This document shows positions 42,291-50,282 of a stretch of 64,000 nt of DNA, piece after piece; the first letter of the stretch is position 1; each line of letters begins with the position of its first letter. This DNA comes from Paraburkholderia sejongensis. GTDB taxonomy: Bacteria > Pseudomonadota > Gammaproteobacteria > Burkholderiales > Burkholderiaceae. The notes below the pieces were generated by a model, which saw nothing but the letters and a program-made list of their open reading frames with translations, had not been told where the DNA came from and did no database searches. Position numbers and translations under genes: made by a program. The stretch covers positions 1 to 64,000 of the forward strand of contig NZ_JAJITD010000014.1 of NCBI RefSeq assembly GCF_020880815.1, given 5' to 3'.

Positions 42291-43166
42291 ATGTCGATCG
42301 ATAACAAGGACACCGAACGGGCGTTGACCGAGCAGGTCGTCGCAAGCTTCGCGAACACGCCCGACGAACGGCTGCGCACGATGATGCAGGCGCTCGTGCG
42401 GCACCTGCATGCGTTTGTGCGCGAAGTCGAGCCGACCGAAGCGGAATGGATGACGGCGATCCGCTTCCTGACCGACACCGGCAAGATGTGCGACGACGTC
42501 GTGCGCCAGGAATTTATTCTGCTGTCCGATACATTGGGTGTGTCGATGCTGGTCGATGCGATCAACCACCGCCTCGCCACCGGCGCGACCGACACCACCG
42601 TATTCGGTCCGTTCTACATTCAAGGGATGCCCGAGCGCGCGTACGGCGAGAACATCGCGCTGAGCCCGGGCACGCCGGCACTCGTGCATGGCCGCGTAAC
42701 GTCGACCGATGGCGCGCCAATCGCCGATGCGGTGCTCGACGTATGGCAGACCGCCGAGAACGGCATGTACTCCGGACAGGACACCGAACAGCCGCACGGC
42801 AATCTGCGCGGACGCTTTCGCACCGATGCGGAGGGTCGCTATGCGATCTCGACGATCGTGCCGGTCAGCTATCCGATTCCGACCGACGGTCCGGTGGGCC
42901 GCATGCTCGACGCGACCGGGCGGCACCCGTGGCGGCCCGCACATCTGCATTTCATGATCGACGCGCCCGGCCATCGCACGCTGGTCACACACGTGTTCGA
43001 TCGCGAGGATCCGTATCTCGGCTCGGACGCGGTGTTCGGCGTGAAGCCGTCGTTGCTGGTCGATTATCGCGAGCGGTCCGCGGATCATGAACTCGCACGG
43101 CGATTCGGCTTCGACGGACCGTTCCGCGAGGCGCGCTACGACTTCGTACTCGACCGGAGCGCGTGA
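42291..43166 (+). CDS. Intradiol dioxygenase, probable hydroxyquinol 1,2-dioxygenase
   Basis: A 291-residue non-haem Fe(III) intradiol dioxygenase. It has the N-terminal helical domain of catechol/hydroxyquinol dioxygenases (residues 1-100), then FGPFYIQGMPERAYGENIAL, LDVWQTAENGMYSGQD (Tyr ligand), YPIPTDGPVGRML (Tyr ligand) and HPWRPAHLHFMI (two His ligands). Placement beside maleylacetate reductase favours hydroxyquinol, which it would cleave to maleylacetate, over catechol. GGAGGA precedes the start. No hydroxylase making hydroxyquinol is in the window. Confidence 0.88.
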   Translation: MSIDNKDTERALTEQVVASFANTPDERLRTMMQALVRHLHAFVREVEPTEAEWMTAIRFLTDTGKMCDDVVRQEFILLSDTLGVSMLVDAINHRLATGATDTTVFGPFYIQGMPERAYGENIALSPGTPALVHGRVTSTDGAPIADAVLDVWQTAENGMYSGQDTEQPHGNLRGRFRTDAEGRYAISTIVPVSYPIPTDGPVGRMLDATGRHPWRPAHLHFMIDAPGHRTLVTHVFDREDPYLGSDAVFGVKPSLLVDYRERSADHELARRFGFDGPFREARYDFVLDRSA

Positions 43167-43168
43167 CG

Positions 43169-43480
43169 ATGGGACGCTTTTTCGCGGTGTTCGCCACCGA
43201 TAAACCCGGCATGCGCGACGTGCGCGAACGGGTGCGGCCGGTGCATCGGACGTGGTTGCGCGGCGACTCGCATCGCGGTGTGTTCGTGCGCCTGGGCGGT
43301 CCGACGCTGGCGCCGCAATGCGATGCGATGAACGGCACGTTGCTGGTCGTCGAAGCGGAGCGGATCGACGACGTGATGGAGTTCATGAGCCACGACCCGT
43401 ATATGCAGGCGGGGCTGTTCGACCGCGTCGAGATCCGGCCGTGGGACTGGAGCCTCGGCAATCCCGAGCGGAGAGTGTGA
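43169..43480 (+). CDS. YciI-like protein
   Basis: A 103-residue protein of the YCII family (ferredoxin-like alpha/beta barrel): GRFFAVFATDKPGMRDVRERVRPVHRTWL has the conserved early His, and LLVVEAERIDDVMEFMSHDPYMQAGLFDRVEIRPW is the typical second half with DPY. YciI-like proteins are often found in catabolic operons and may be isomerases or dehalogenase-like enzymes; the activity here is unknown. Start at ATG 43169 with GGAG nine bases upstream, right after the dioxygenase stop; the GTG at 43163 has no suitable ribosome site. Confidence 0.8.
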   Translation: MGRFFAVFATDKPGMRDVRERVRPVHRTWLRGDSHRGVFVRLGGPTLAPQCDAMNGTLLVVEAERIDDVMEFMSHDPYMQAGLFDRVEIRPWDWSLGNPERRV

Positions 43481-43483
43481 GCG

Positions 43484-43816
43484 ATGAACGCGACGGCGTT
43501 ATGTACGGTCGATGACGTGCCGGACGGCGGCGCGCGCGTGGTCGATGCGCCCGAGGCCGGCGGGCCGGTGGTGATCGTGCGGCGCGGCGCGCAGGTGTGG
43601 GCCTATGTAAACCGCTGCCCGCATTTTTCGGTGCCGCTCGATTTCGAGCCCGGCGATGTGATGTGCTATCGCTCGCAGGTGCTGATGTGCGCGCATTACA
43701 GTGCGCTGTTCCGGTTCGAGGATGGGCACTGTATCGATGGACCTTGTATGGGAGCCGGTTTGGACGTGGTTCGGGTGCGGGTGGAGGAGGGCACGCGCGT
43801 GGTGCTGGACCGGTAA
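43484..43816 (+). CDS. Rieske [2Fe-2S] ferredoxin-like protein
   Basis: The 110-residue protein is a small Rieske fold. The first cluster motif is NRCPHFSVPL (C-x-H) and the second is MCAHYSALFRFEDG (C-x2-H), followed by the CIDGPCMGAGLD loop. Such proteins pass electrons to oxygenases, or protect and re-reduce ferrous or extradiol enzymes. It is the last gene of the operon. Its role may be to keep a dioxygenase or an unseen hydroxylase active (inference). Confidence 0.87.
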   Translation: MNATALCTVDDVPDGGARVVDAPEAGGPVVIVRRGAQVWAYVNRCPHFSVPLDFEPGDVMCYRSQVLMCAHYSALFRFEDGHCIDGPCMGAGLDVVRVRVEEGTRVVLDR

Positions 43817-43903
43817 GTGAACGGCTGGGCCGACGCTACAATAGCGGTTCGATGTTGGAGTTCCAGCGTCGAATACTCTCTCTTAGCGCTTCGATACTTA
43901 TCC

Positions 43904-44746
43904 GTGGCCCGCAACGATCCAGCAAACCACGCTCACTTCTGGTGGCACGCGCGCACGCCGGGCCTGAGCCTGATGCGGGCCGATTTCACGACTCAGCAAT
44001 ACGCGCCTCACACGCACGACGGGTTTGTCATCGCGATGACCGAGTCGGGCGGTTCGGTTTTCAAAAGCCGTGGCGTAACCGATGAGGCGCGGACCTCCAC
44101 GCTGCTCGTCTTCAACCCGGCAGAAGCGCACTCGGGGTGGATGGGATGGAGCGAGCGTTGGCGGTACCGGTCGCTCTATCTCGAGGAATCGGCGATCGCT
44201 ACCGTCACGGACGGCCTCGGAATCGAGGAATCGCCGTACTTCATACGAAATGTCTTCGACGACCCGGATCTGATCGCCTCCTTCCTGAAGCTGCACGTTT
44301 GCCTCGAGGAAGGGAAGGACGTTTTTCGTGAGCGCGAACTGCTCTTCTCCACGTTCGGCCAGCTTTACGACCGCCACGGCTGCGGCGCTGCGCGCATCGA
44401 GCCGGCACCGCGCGACAAGGCGCTGCTGCGCGTCGTAACCGACCTCGTCAACGATCGATACGCCGATGAACTGTTATTGGAGGACCTGAGTGCCGCGGTC
44501 GGCCTGACACCGTTCCAGCTGATCGGTCTTTTCAAGCGCTGCCTCGGCCTGACTCCGCACCTGTATCTGACGCAAGTGAGACTCGCGAACGCACGTCATT
44601 ACCTTGCACAGGGACTGCCGATCGCGCACGTGGCCGCGTTGACCGGATTCTATGACCAGAGCGCGCTGACCAAAAACTTCAAGCGCTGTTATGGCATCAC
44701 ACCGCAACAGTTCGCGGCAGCCGCTGCGACGGGTCACCGGCACTGA
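43904..44746 (+). CDS. AraC-family transcriptional regulator
   Basis: About 281 residues from a GTG at 43904. The N-terminal cupin-like effector domain (FTTQQYAPHTHDGFVIAMTESGG, roughly residues 25-140) is followed by the double HTH of AraC proteins (LEDLSAAVGLTPFQLIGLFKRCLGLTPHLYLTQVRLANAR and HVAALTGFYDQSALTKNFKRCYGITPQQF). The open frame extends upstream to another GTG at 43817, and TACAAT near 43838 may be a -10 element, so I prefer the inner start, though no ribosome site is visible. It is followed by an APC permease gene that it may control. Confidence 0.83.
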   Translation: MARNDPANHAHFWWHARTPGLSLMRADFTTQQYAPHTHDGFVIAMTESGGSVFKSRGVTDEARTSTLLVFNPAEAHSGWMGWSERWRYRSLYLEESAIATVTDGLGIEESPYFIRNVFDDPDLIASFLKLHVCLEEGKDVFRERELLFSTFGQLYDRHGCGAARIEPAPRDKALLRVVTDLVNDRYADELLLEDLSAAVGLTPFQLIGLFKRCLGLTPHLYLTQVRLANARHYLAQGLPIAHVAALTGFYDQSALTKNFKRCYGITPQQFAAAAATGHRH

Positions 44747-44913
44747 AAGCGCGCGGCGCCGCAATTTTTGCCAATACGCCGGTCGCAACTGGCCGAACAA
44801 TGGGGCTTTCGAATCAATCTGGAAGTCGCCATGGCCGTATTCGCCTGCGAGCGCCTCGTCGCTCGCCCCGTTTCTGATCCACTCATCACGTCCTCGCATC
44901 GGTCGCAGACGCA

Positions 44914-46266
44914 ATGCATGTGCAAGCGACGAAACAATCGACAAAACGCGACGGGGTCGCGCTCATGAGCGCGGACACCCGGACGACTGCACGCGTGCAA
45001 TTGCGGCGTTCACTGGGCTTGCGCGGCGCGGTGGCAGTGGGAGTCGGCGGAACGATCGGGGGCGGCATTTTCGTGCTCGTCGGCCAGACGGCCGCGCTGG
45101 CAGGGCCGGCTGCGCTGCTGTCGTTTGCTCTCGCATTCGTCGCATCGCTGGTGATCGCACTGCCTTACGCGGAGTTGGCCTGCCGGTTCCCGCACGCGGG
45201 AGGCGGCTATGCATTCGTGCGCGAGGTACTCGGAAGCCGCTGGGGCTTTCTGATGGGATGGGTGTTCTGGGGCTCGTACGTGTTCGTCAGCGGATATGTG
45301 ACGCTCGGGTTCGGCGGGTACCTGAATGCGCTGACCGGCGCGCCACAAGGCTGGAGCGCGGTTGCGCTCGTGCTGGCGTGCGTACTGATCAACGCACGCG
45401 GGGTTGAAATAGCGGGCAAGGTTCAGGTGCTGGTCATTGGCCTCGCGATTGCGGGCCTGCTCGGCTTTGCGTTGGCCGGCGCGCATGCGATTGTACTCAG
45501 CCGGTTCAACCCGTGGGCGCCGCATGGCATCGCGGGGATCCTGTCGGGCGCTCTGATTGCTTTCCTCGCGTTTGGCGGCTTCGATATGGTTGCGGCCGCG
45601 GGAGAAGAAATCGAGCGGCCGGAGAAAAACCTGCCGCGCGCAATCCTGATCACGCTCGCGATCGTACTCGGCATTTATCTGCTGGTTGCATTCACTGCGT
45701 TGGGAACAGTCGACTGGTACACGCTGGGCGCATCGTCGGCGCCGCTCAGCGAGGCCGCGCAGCATTTCATCGGCAATCGCGGCGGCCGTCTGGTTGCCGT
45801 GATTGCGGTGGTGACGACCGCCGCGACCGCGAACGCGGTACTGGTCGTCACATCGCGGATCAGTTTCGCGATGGCGCGTGACGGTTTGTTGCCGTCTCCG
45901 CTCGCGTACGTGCATCCGAAAACCGGCACGCCCCAGGTCGCAGTGCTGGTGAGCGGGGGCATGTTGATACTGATGGCGCTATTCGGCTCGTCGGCGAGTG
46001 CAACATCGATCGGCGGCTTCCTCTATGTCCTGCATTTCGTGCCGCCACTGCTCGTGCTGATGAAACTGCGGACCAGTAAAAGCGCTTCGCCGGCGTTCAG
46101 GACACCGCTGCCGCACGTGATGTTGCCGTTGGCGTTGGGTATGACGGTGTTGTTGCTTGTCGCAAGCGGTACCAGGGGAATTGTCGGCGGAGCGTTGTGG
46201 CTTGCGATTGGGGTGGCGGTTGCATGGGTCGGGCGGTGGGCTGTTGAAGCGGGGGTTGGGAAGTGA
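44914..46266 (+). CDS. Amino acid/polyamine/organocation (APC) permease
   Basis: A 450-residue transporter with about twelve helices. SLGLRGAVAVGVGGTIGGGIFVLVG is the helix-1 substrate loop typical of APC permeases; FAFGGFDMVAAAGEEIERPEKNLPRAI (FGGF..ie.A.E...P.knlPrai) is the helix 6-7 signature. The start is uncertain: ATG 44914 as given, or ATG 44965 (MSADTR), which gives 433 residues; neither has a strong ribosome site. Substrate is probably an amino acid or amine. It is codirectional with the AraC gene. Confidence 0.85.
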   Translation: MHVQATKQSTKRDGVALMSADTRTTARVQLRRSLGLRGAVAVGVGGTIGGGIFVLVGQTAALAGPAALLSFALAFVASLVIALPYAELACRFPHAGGGYAFVREVLGSRWGFLMGWVFWGSYVFVSGYVTLGFGGYLNALTGAPQGWSAVALVLACVLINARGVEIAGKVQVLVIGLAIAGLLGFALAGAHAIVLSRFNPWAPHGIAGILSGALIAFLAFGGFDMVAAAGEEIERPEKNLPRAILITLAIVLGIYLLVAFTALGTVDWYTLGASSAPLSEAAQHFIGNRGGRLVAVIAVVTTAATANAVLVVTSRISFAMARDGLLPSPLAYVHPKTGTPQVAVLVSGGMLILMALFGSSASATSIGGFLYVLHFVPPLLVLMKLRTSKSASPAFRTPLPHVMLPLALGMTVLLLVASGTRGIVGGALWLAIGVAVAWVGRWAVEAGVGK

Positions 46267-46358
46267 CGGGGGCTGATTCGACCGCACCGAGTTGAAGAAT
46301 CGCTACGCTGCAACCGCGCCATCAATCGCACGCGGCAGCGAATTTTCGGCATAGTGCT

Positions 46359-46994
46359 TCAACTGCCCGACAATCTTTCTTCACTCAGAACGCGCTGCAC
46401 CGCCGGTCTATCCCGGACGCGTTCGTACCATGCCTGAAGATGGCGGTGCGAAGTGAAGTCGATATTTGCGTTGTAGACAGACTTCATCCATGCAGCTTTA
46501 CCCCAGCCCGTCAGCGCGAATAGATAGGCATCGGCGACAGTGAAAATGTCTCCCATCAGAAACCGCTTGCCGGATAACTGCTGATCGATCCATTCGTATC
46601 TGCGCTCGAGCTTGGGTCTCGCGGTCTCGACCCACTTGCCGGCTGCGACCGCATAGAGCAGTGGAATGAAGCCTTTATGAATTTCAGAAGTCAGAAAGTT
46701 GAGCCATTCGAGCAATCGATAACGCTCCAACGTGCCGTACGTGGGCGCCAATCCTGTTTCGGGGCGCAGATCCGCAAGATATTGCGCGATGACCGGTCCT
46801 TCGCGCAGAACCGTGCCGTTATCGAGTTGCAGGAGGGGCACGTAGCCCAACTCGGCGAGGTCGTAGTAGCTGGTTCCGTCCTCCAACAAATGCTTGCGGG
46901 CATCGACTTTGACGATGTCCGCACTCAATCCGGCCTCCTGCAAGACGATGCAAATGGCCTGCGAGCAACTGCCGGGAGCGTGATAGAGCTTCAT
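46359..46994 (-). CDS. Glutathione S-transferase (beta-like)
   Basis: A 211-residue cytosolic GST: N-terminal thioredoxin-like domain (MKLYHAPGSCSQAICIVLQEAGL, with Cys10, as in bacterial beta-class enzymes, and VPLLQLDNGTVLREGPVI glutathione-binding loop) and a C-terminal helical domain (NFLTSEIHKGF...FTVADAYLFAL). A longer upstream frame is not conserved; the ATG at 46994 gives the canonical N-terminus. It is divergent from an HxlR-type regulator gene, suggesting inducible detoxification. Confidence 0.9.
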   Translation of the reverse strand: MKLYHAPGSCSQAICIVLQEAGLSADIVKVDARKHLLEDGTSYYDLAELGYVPLLQLDNGTVLREGPVIAQYLADLRPETGLAPTYGTLERYRLLEWLNFLTSEIHKGFIPLLYAVAAGKWVETARPKLERRYEWIDQQLSGKRFLMGDIFTVADAYLFALTGWGKAAWMKSVYNANIDFTSHRHLQAWYERVRDRPAVQRVLSEERLSGS

Positions 46995-47090
46995 GCATTT
47001 TTCCTCATGATCGAAAACGGTATGTCGCCGCCGATATGGCGTGGCGGCTAATATCGCCCACCGGGGATAAAAAGAGAAGAAGGCAGAAGT

Positions 47091-47122
47091 TTGTGATATA
47101 GGTACAAAAAATATACTTACCT
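47091..47122. promoter_or_regulatory. Promoter and candidate HxlR operator
   Basis: AGGTA at 47100-47104 and TACCT at 47118-47122 form an inverted repeat with a 13-bp AT-rich spacer. TTGTGA (47091) and TATACT (47112) could be -35/-10 elements of the HxlR gene, though the 15-bp spacing is short. The site lies 10 bp before the HxlR start (47132) and about 100 bp before the GST start (46994) on the opposite strand. Confidence 0.4.
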
Positions 47123-47131
47123 GGAAAGACG

Positions 47132-47494
47132 ATGAAGAGAAGTGCAACGGGATGTTCGGTCGAAGAGGCGATGCGCTTGCTGGGCGGTCGGTGGCGCCTG
47201 CTACTCGTGTCGTACCTGCTTGACGGTCCGAAGCGGTTTAACGATCTGCGCAGGGACGTGCCGGGAATATCGCAGCGTATGTTGACGCTTGATTTGCGTG
47301 CGTTGGAGCAGGCGGGTCTGGTGCAGCGCACCGTGTTCGCCGAAGTCCCTGTAAAAGTGGAGTACCGGCTGACCGACGATGGTCAGCGGTTGAAACCCGT
47401 CGTCGAGGTCATGCGCGATTTTGGACTTTGGCTTAAGAGTCGCCCGGAAACGGAAGCCGACAGTGCAGTGCCCGAGACGGTCGACGAAGCATAA
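47132..47494 (+). CDS. HxlR-family transcriptional regulator
   Basis: A 120-residue winged-helix protein: CSVEEAMRLLGGRWRLLLVSYLLDGPKRFNDLRRDVPGISQRMLTLDLRALE-like HTH in residues 8-60, with the family's conserved Cys8 near the start, and EYRLTDDGQRLKPVV wing. HxlR proteins often sense reactive electrophiles or oxidants through that Cys. Divergent from the GST gene, so it probably controls GST expression. ATG at 47132; GGAAAGACG precedes it. Confidence 0.88.
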   Translation: MKRSATGCSVEEAMRLLGGRWRLLLVSYLLDGPKRFNDLRRDVPGISQRMLTLDLRALEQAGLVQRTVFAEVPVKVEYRLTDDGQRLKPVVEVMRDFGLWLKSRPETEADSAVPETVDEA

Positions 47495-47542
47495 ACAACG
47501 GTGCTGCGTTGACCGTTCCCACAAGAGGATCTCGCTGCGCGT

Positions 47543-48451
47543 TCAATCGCGATGCAGCGTCTCGATCACAAGTTCGCGGAACCACCTGATCCCTTCGTCA
47601 TTGTCGAAGTTGCGATGCCAATGGACGGTGGATTCGATCTCAGGAATTTCCGCCGGCATCGGATAGATCGAGAACTGGCCTGTTTCATTGAACATCAGTG
47701 CCGCGCCTTTATGGAGCGTCACCATCCAGTCCGTGCGCTGCAAAATCTGCGGAACAACCGTGAAATGGGGTACCCGCAGCGCGATGCGCCGATGCAAACC
47801 CTGATTGCGCAAGATCTCGTCGATGGCCAGGTGGCTGCTGTCGCTCGTCGTCACGCTCACATGCAGAAATTCCAAGAACTTTTGCCGTGACAACTTCCGG
47901 ACCGGAAGCCCCGAGCGCTTTCGCGTCATGCACACAAACTCATCGCGGAACAGCAGTGCGTGGCTAGTGACCGGCATAAGCGACGGAAGATTACCTATGG
48001 CCAGATCGATCTGCCCAAGCCGCAGTTTCTCCTCGACCTCGCGCAGCGGCACCTGCTCGGCCGATATCCGCACCTCCGGCGCAACGCGTTGCAGCTTCTC
48101 GCAGATGCGCGGCAGAAACACGTGTTCGCCAATGTCGGACATCGCCAGGCGGAATTCGCGTGTACTGGTCGCGGGATCGAACTCTTCACTTTGCCGCAGT
48201 GCTTCGCGGATTGACGCAATGGCGCTGCTGAGCGGCACGGCCAATCTTTCCGCGGTAGCGGTGGGAAGCATGCCATCAGGCGTGCGAACGAAAAGCGGAT
48301 CATCGAACAACGAGCGCAGACGCCCCAGCGAATAACTGATCGTGGGCTGCGATAGCTGGAGCCGCTGCGCAGCACGAGTGAGACTGCGCTCTTCGAGAAT
48401 CACCTGAAACACGCGCAGCAGGTTGAGATCGACGCTATGGAAATTGATCAT
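47543..48451 (-). CDS. LysR-family regulator (NahR/NodD-like)
   Basis: A 302-residue LysR protein starting at the ATG at 48451 (MINFHSVDLNLLRVFQVILEE). HTH: AAQRLQLSQPTISYSLGRLRSLFDDPLFVR (about 28-60). The VDLNLLRVF opening and FDDPLFVRTPDGM segment mark the NodD/NahR/SyrM-like group. It is divergent from the acyl-CoA ligase operon and a NodD-box-like site lies in the 86-bp gap, so it is likely the activator of that operon. Further upstream codons add no conserved residues. Confidence 0.87.
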   Translation of the reverse strand: MINFHSVDLNLLRVFQVILEERSLTRAAQRLQLSQPTISYSLGRLRSLFDDPLFVRTPDGMLPTATAERLAVPLSSAIASIREALRQSEEFDPATSTREFRLAMSDIGEHVFLPRICEKLQRVAPEVRISAEQVPLREVEEKLRLGQIDLAIGNLPSLMPVTSHALLFRDEFVCMTRKRSGLPVRKLSRQKFLEFLHVSVTTSDSSHLAIDEILRNQGLHRRIALRVPHFTVVPQILQRTDWMVTLHKGAALMFNETGQFSIYPMPAEIPEIESTVHWHRNFDNDEGIRWFRELVIETLHRD

Positions 48452-48473
48452 GTCTATGTGGATCCTAAAATTG

Positions 48474-48488
48474 ATCGATTTGACCGAT
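48474..48488. promoter_or_regulatory. NodD-box-like site (ATC-N9-GAT)
   Basis: ATCGATTTGACCGAT has the ATC-N9-GAT form of NodD/NahR-class recognition. It lies between the LysR start (48451) and the ligase start (48538), with ATTGATCG just upstream, forming a longer symmetrical patch. Confidence 0.5.
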
Positions 48489-48537
48489 ATCTTAGCGAAT
48501 CCTAGACTGGCCTCACACATAAGAGAGGCAAGCGTTC

Positions 48538-50160
48538 ATGGAACTGATAGATACAATCGCCGAACAGCGTGCGCAGCAGTCAGACGTGGTTTCGTCGCGC
48601 ACGTTGCCAGCGTTGCTCGCAGCACGCGTTACCCGGAACGGCACGACGCCGCTCTTTTCCGACGGCCCTACGGTATGGAGTGCCGCTGATGCCATGGAGG
48701 TCGCATCGCGCCGCGCCGGCACGCTGGCGGCCCATGGCATCAAGCGCGGTGACCACGTCGCACTGCTCTGCACAAACCGTGCGGAATTCATGGAAGTCGT
48801 CCTTGGCTGCGGATGGCTCGGCGCGGTGGTCGTGCCGATCAACACCGCATCGCGCGGTCCGCAACTCGAGCACATTCTGCGTAACTCCGGCGCGCGCCTG
48901 CTAGTCGCCGAAGCTCAACTGGTGGATGTCGTGCACGCGCTGGCGGCGCGAGATCTACCGCTCGAGCACATCTGGCTGATCGACGAGCCGGCGGCGGACG
49001 CGCTTGCGCCCCGTTATGCGACCTCCCCGTTTCCACCGGCGGCCGAGCCGATTCCAGCCGCGAAAGTCGAAAACGGAGATCCTTTGGCCGTGCTCTATAC
49101 GTCTGGCACGTCCGGGTTGTCCAAAGGGGTGATCTGCCCGCACGCCCAGTTCTACTGGTGGGGATATAACACTGCGCATGATCTGGGCGTCGTCGCGGGC
49201 GACGTGCTGTACACGTGCCTGCCGCTGTTCCATACCAACGCACTGAACAGCTTCTTCCAGGCTCTGTTGCACGACGCTCAGCTCGTCGTGGGCCGGCGTT
49301 TCTCGGCCAGCGGCTTCTTCGACGCGTTGGTGGCCACGCAAGCGACCATTACGTTTGTGCTCGGCGCAATGGTGCCCATTTTGCTGGGCCGGCCGGTCGC
49401 TGCGAACGAGCGCAACCATCGGGTGCGCGTCGCGCTCGCGCCGGGCGTGCCGGGACATTTCCAGGAAGAATTCACCGCTCGCTGCGGCATTGCATTGATC
49501 GACGGATATGGCTCGACGGAAACCAATGCGGTGATCGGCGGCAAAGCGAGCGCTCGACGCCCGGGCTATATGGGCAAGCTGGCTCGCGGGTTCGAAGCGC
49601 GCGTCGTCGATGAGCACGATCAGCCTGTCCCCGACGGCGAGCCCGGAGAACTGATCCTGCGTTCCAGCGAGCCGTTTTCGTTTGCCAACGGCTATCTCGG
49701 CATGCCGGCTGAAACGGTGAAGGCCTGGCGCAATCTCTGGTTTCACACGGGCGACCGCGTGATACGCGAGGCCGATGGCTATTTCCGTTTTGTCGACCGC
49801 CAGAAGGATGCGATTCGCCGCCGAGGCGAGAACATTTCCTCATACGAAGTCGAGCAAGTGCTGTTGAGTCACCCTTCAGTCGAAACCGCGGCGGTGTTCG
49901 CCGTGAAATCGGCGCTCGCGGAAGACGAGGTGATGGCCGTCATCGGCCTGCGCCACGGCGAGGCGTTAGAGCCGCTCGATCTGATCCGCTACTGCGAACC
50001 GCGCTTGCCTTACTTCGCAGTGCCACGCTATCTGGACTTCGACCAGGAATTGCCGAAGACGGAAAACGGCAAGATCCAGAAATTCAAGTTGCGGGAAACG
50101 GGTCTGACCGCCACCACATGGGATCTGGAAACGTCCGGATACCGGCTCAAGCGTCGATGA
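48538..50160 (+). CDS. Acyl-CoA ligase (AMP-dependent synthetase family)
   Basis: A 540-residue ANL-family enzyme activating a carboxylic acid with ATP and CoA. Motifs: AVLYTSGTSGLSKGV (P-loop-like), DGYGSTETNAVIG (adenine site), WFHTGDRVIREADGYFRFVDRQKD and the C-terminal PKTENGKIQKF Lys. It resembles CaiC/crotonobetaine-ligase-like enzymes. It is the first gene of a run with transporter, thiolase-like enzyme, Zn-ribbon partner, SDR and a dienelactone-hydrolase protein, all apparently one pathway. AGAGAGGC upstream supports the start. The substrate is unknown. Confidence 0.88.
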   Translation: MELIDTIAEQRAQQSDVVSSRTLPALLAARVTRNGTTPLFSDGPTVWSAADAMEVASRRAGTLAAHGIKRGDHVALLCTNRAEFMEVVLGCGWLGAVVVPINTASRGPQLEHILRNSGARLLVAEAQLVDVVHALAARDLPLEHIWLIDEPAADALAPRYATSPFPPAAEPIPAAKVENGDPLAVLYTSGTSGLSKGVICPHAQFYWWGYNTAHDLGVVAGDVLYTCLPLFHTNALNSFFQALLHDAQLVVGRRFSASGFFDALVATQATITFVLGAMVPILLGRPVAANERNHRVRVALAPGVPGHFQEEFTARCGIALIDGYGSTETNAVIGGKASARRPGYMGKLARGFEARVVDEHDQPVPDGEPGELILRSSEPFSFANGYLGMPAETVKAWRNLWFHTGDRVIREADGYFRFVDRQKDAIRRRGENISSYEVEQVLLSHPSVETAAVFAVKSALAEDEVMAVIGLRHGEALEPLDLIRYCEPRLPYFAVPRYLDFDQELPKTENGKIQKFKLRETGLTATTWDLETSGYRLKRR

Positions 50161-50251
50161 AGTGAAGCTCGCCATTTTCCCCAAAAGGCTCGCAGAAGCC
50201 TGGGACAGAGCGACCCGCTTCAACGCATGGCAACCGAGACAGCAACATTGA

Positions 50252-50268
50252 GTACATCTCGAATGTAC
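50252..50268. promoter_or_regulatory. Inverted repeat just before the transporter start
   Basis: GTACATCTCGAATGTAC has perfect 6-bp arms and a 5-bp spacer in LysR-like geometry, 14 bp before the start of the next gene. It may be an operator or an RNA hairpin within the mRNA leader; nothing distinguishes these by eye. Confidence 0.35.
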
Positions 50269-50282
50269 ACATGGAGACTCCG

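Noticed and set aside
47495..47542. AACGGT/ACCGTT dyad between the HxlR and LysR genes as a terminator
   Set aside because: Short arms, long loop and no T-run on either strand.
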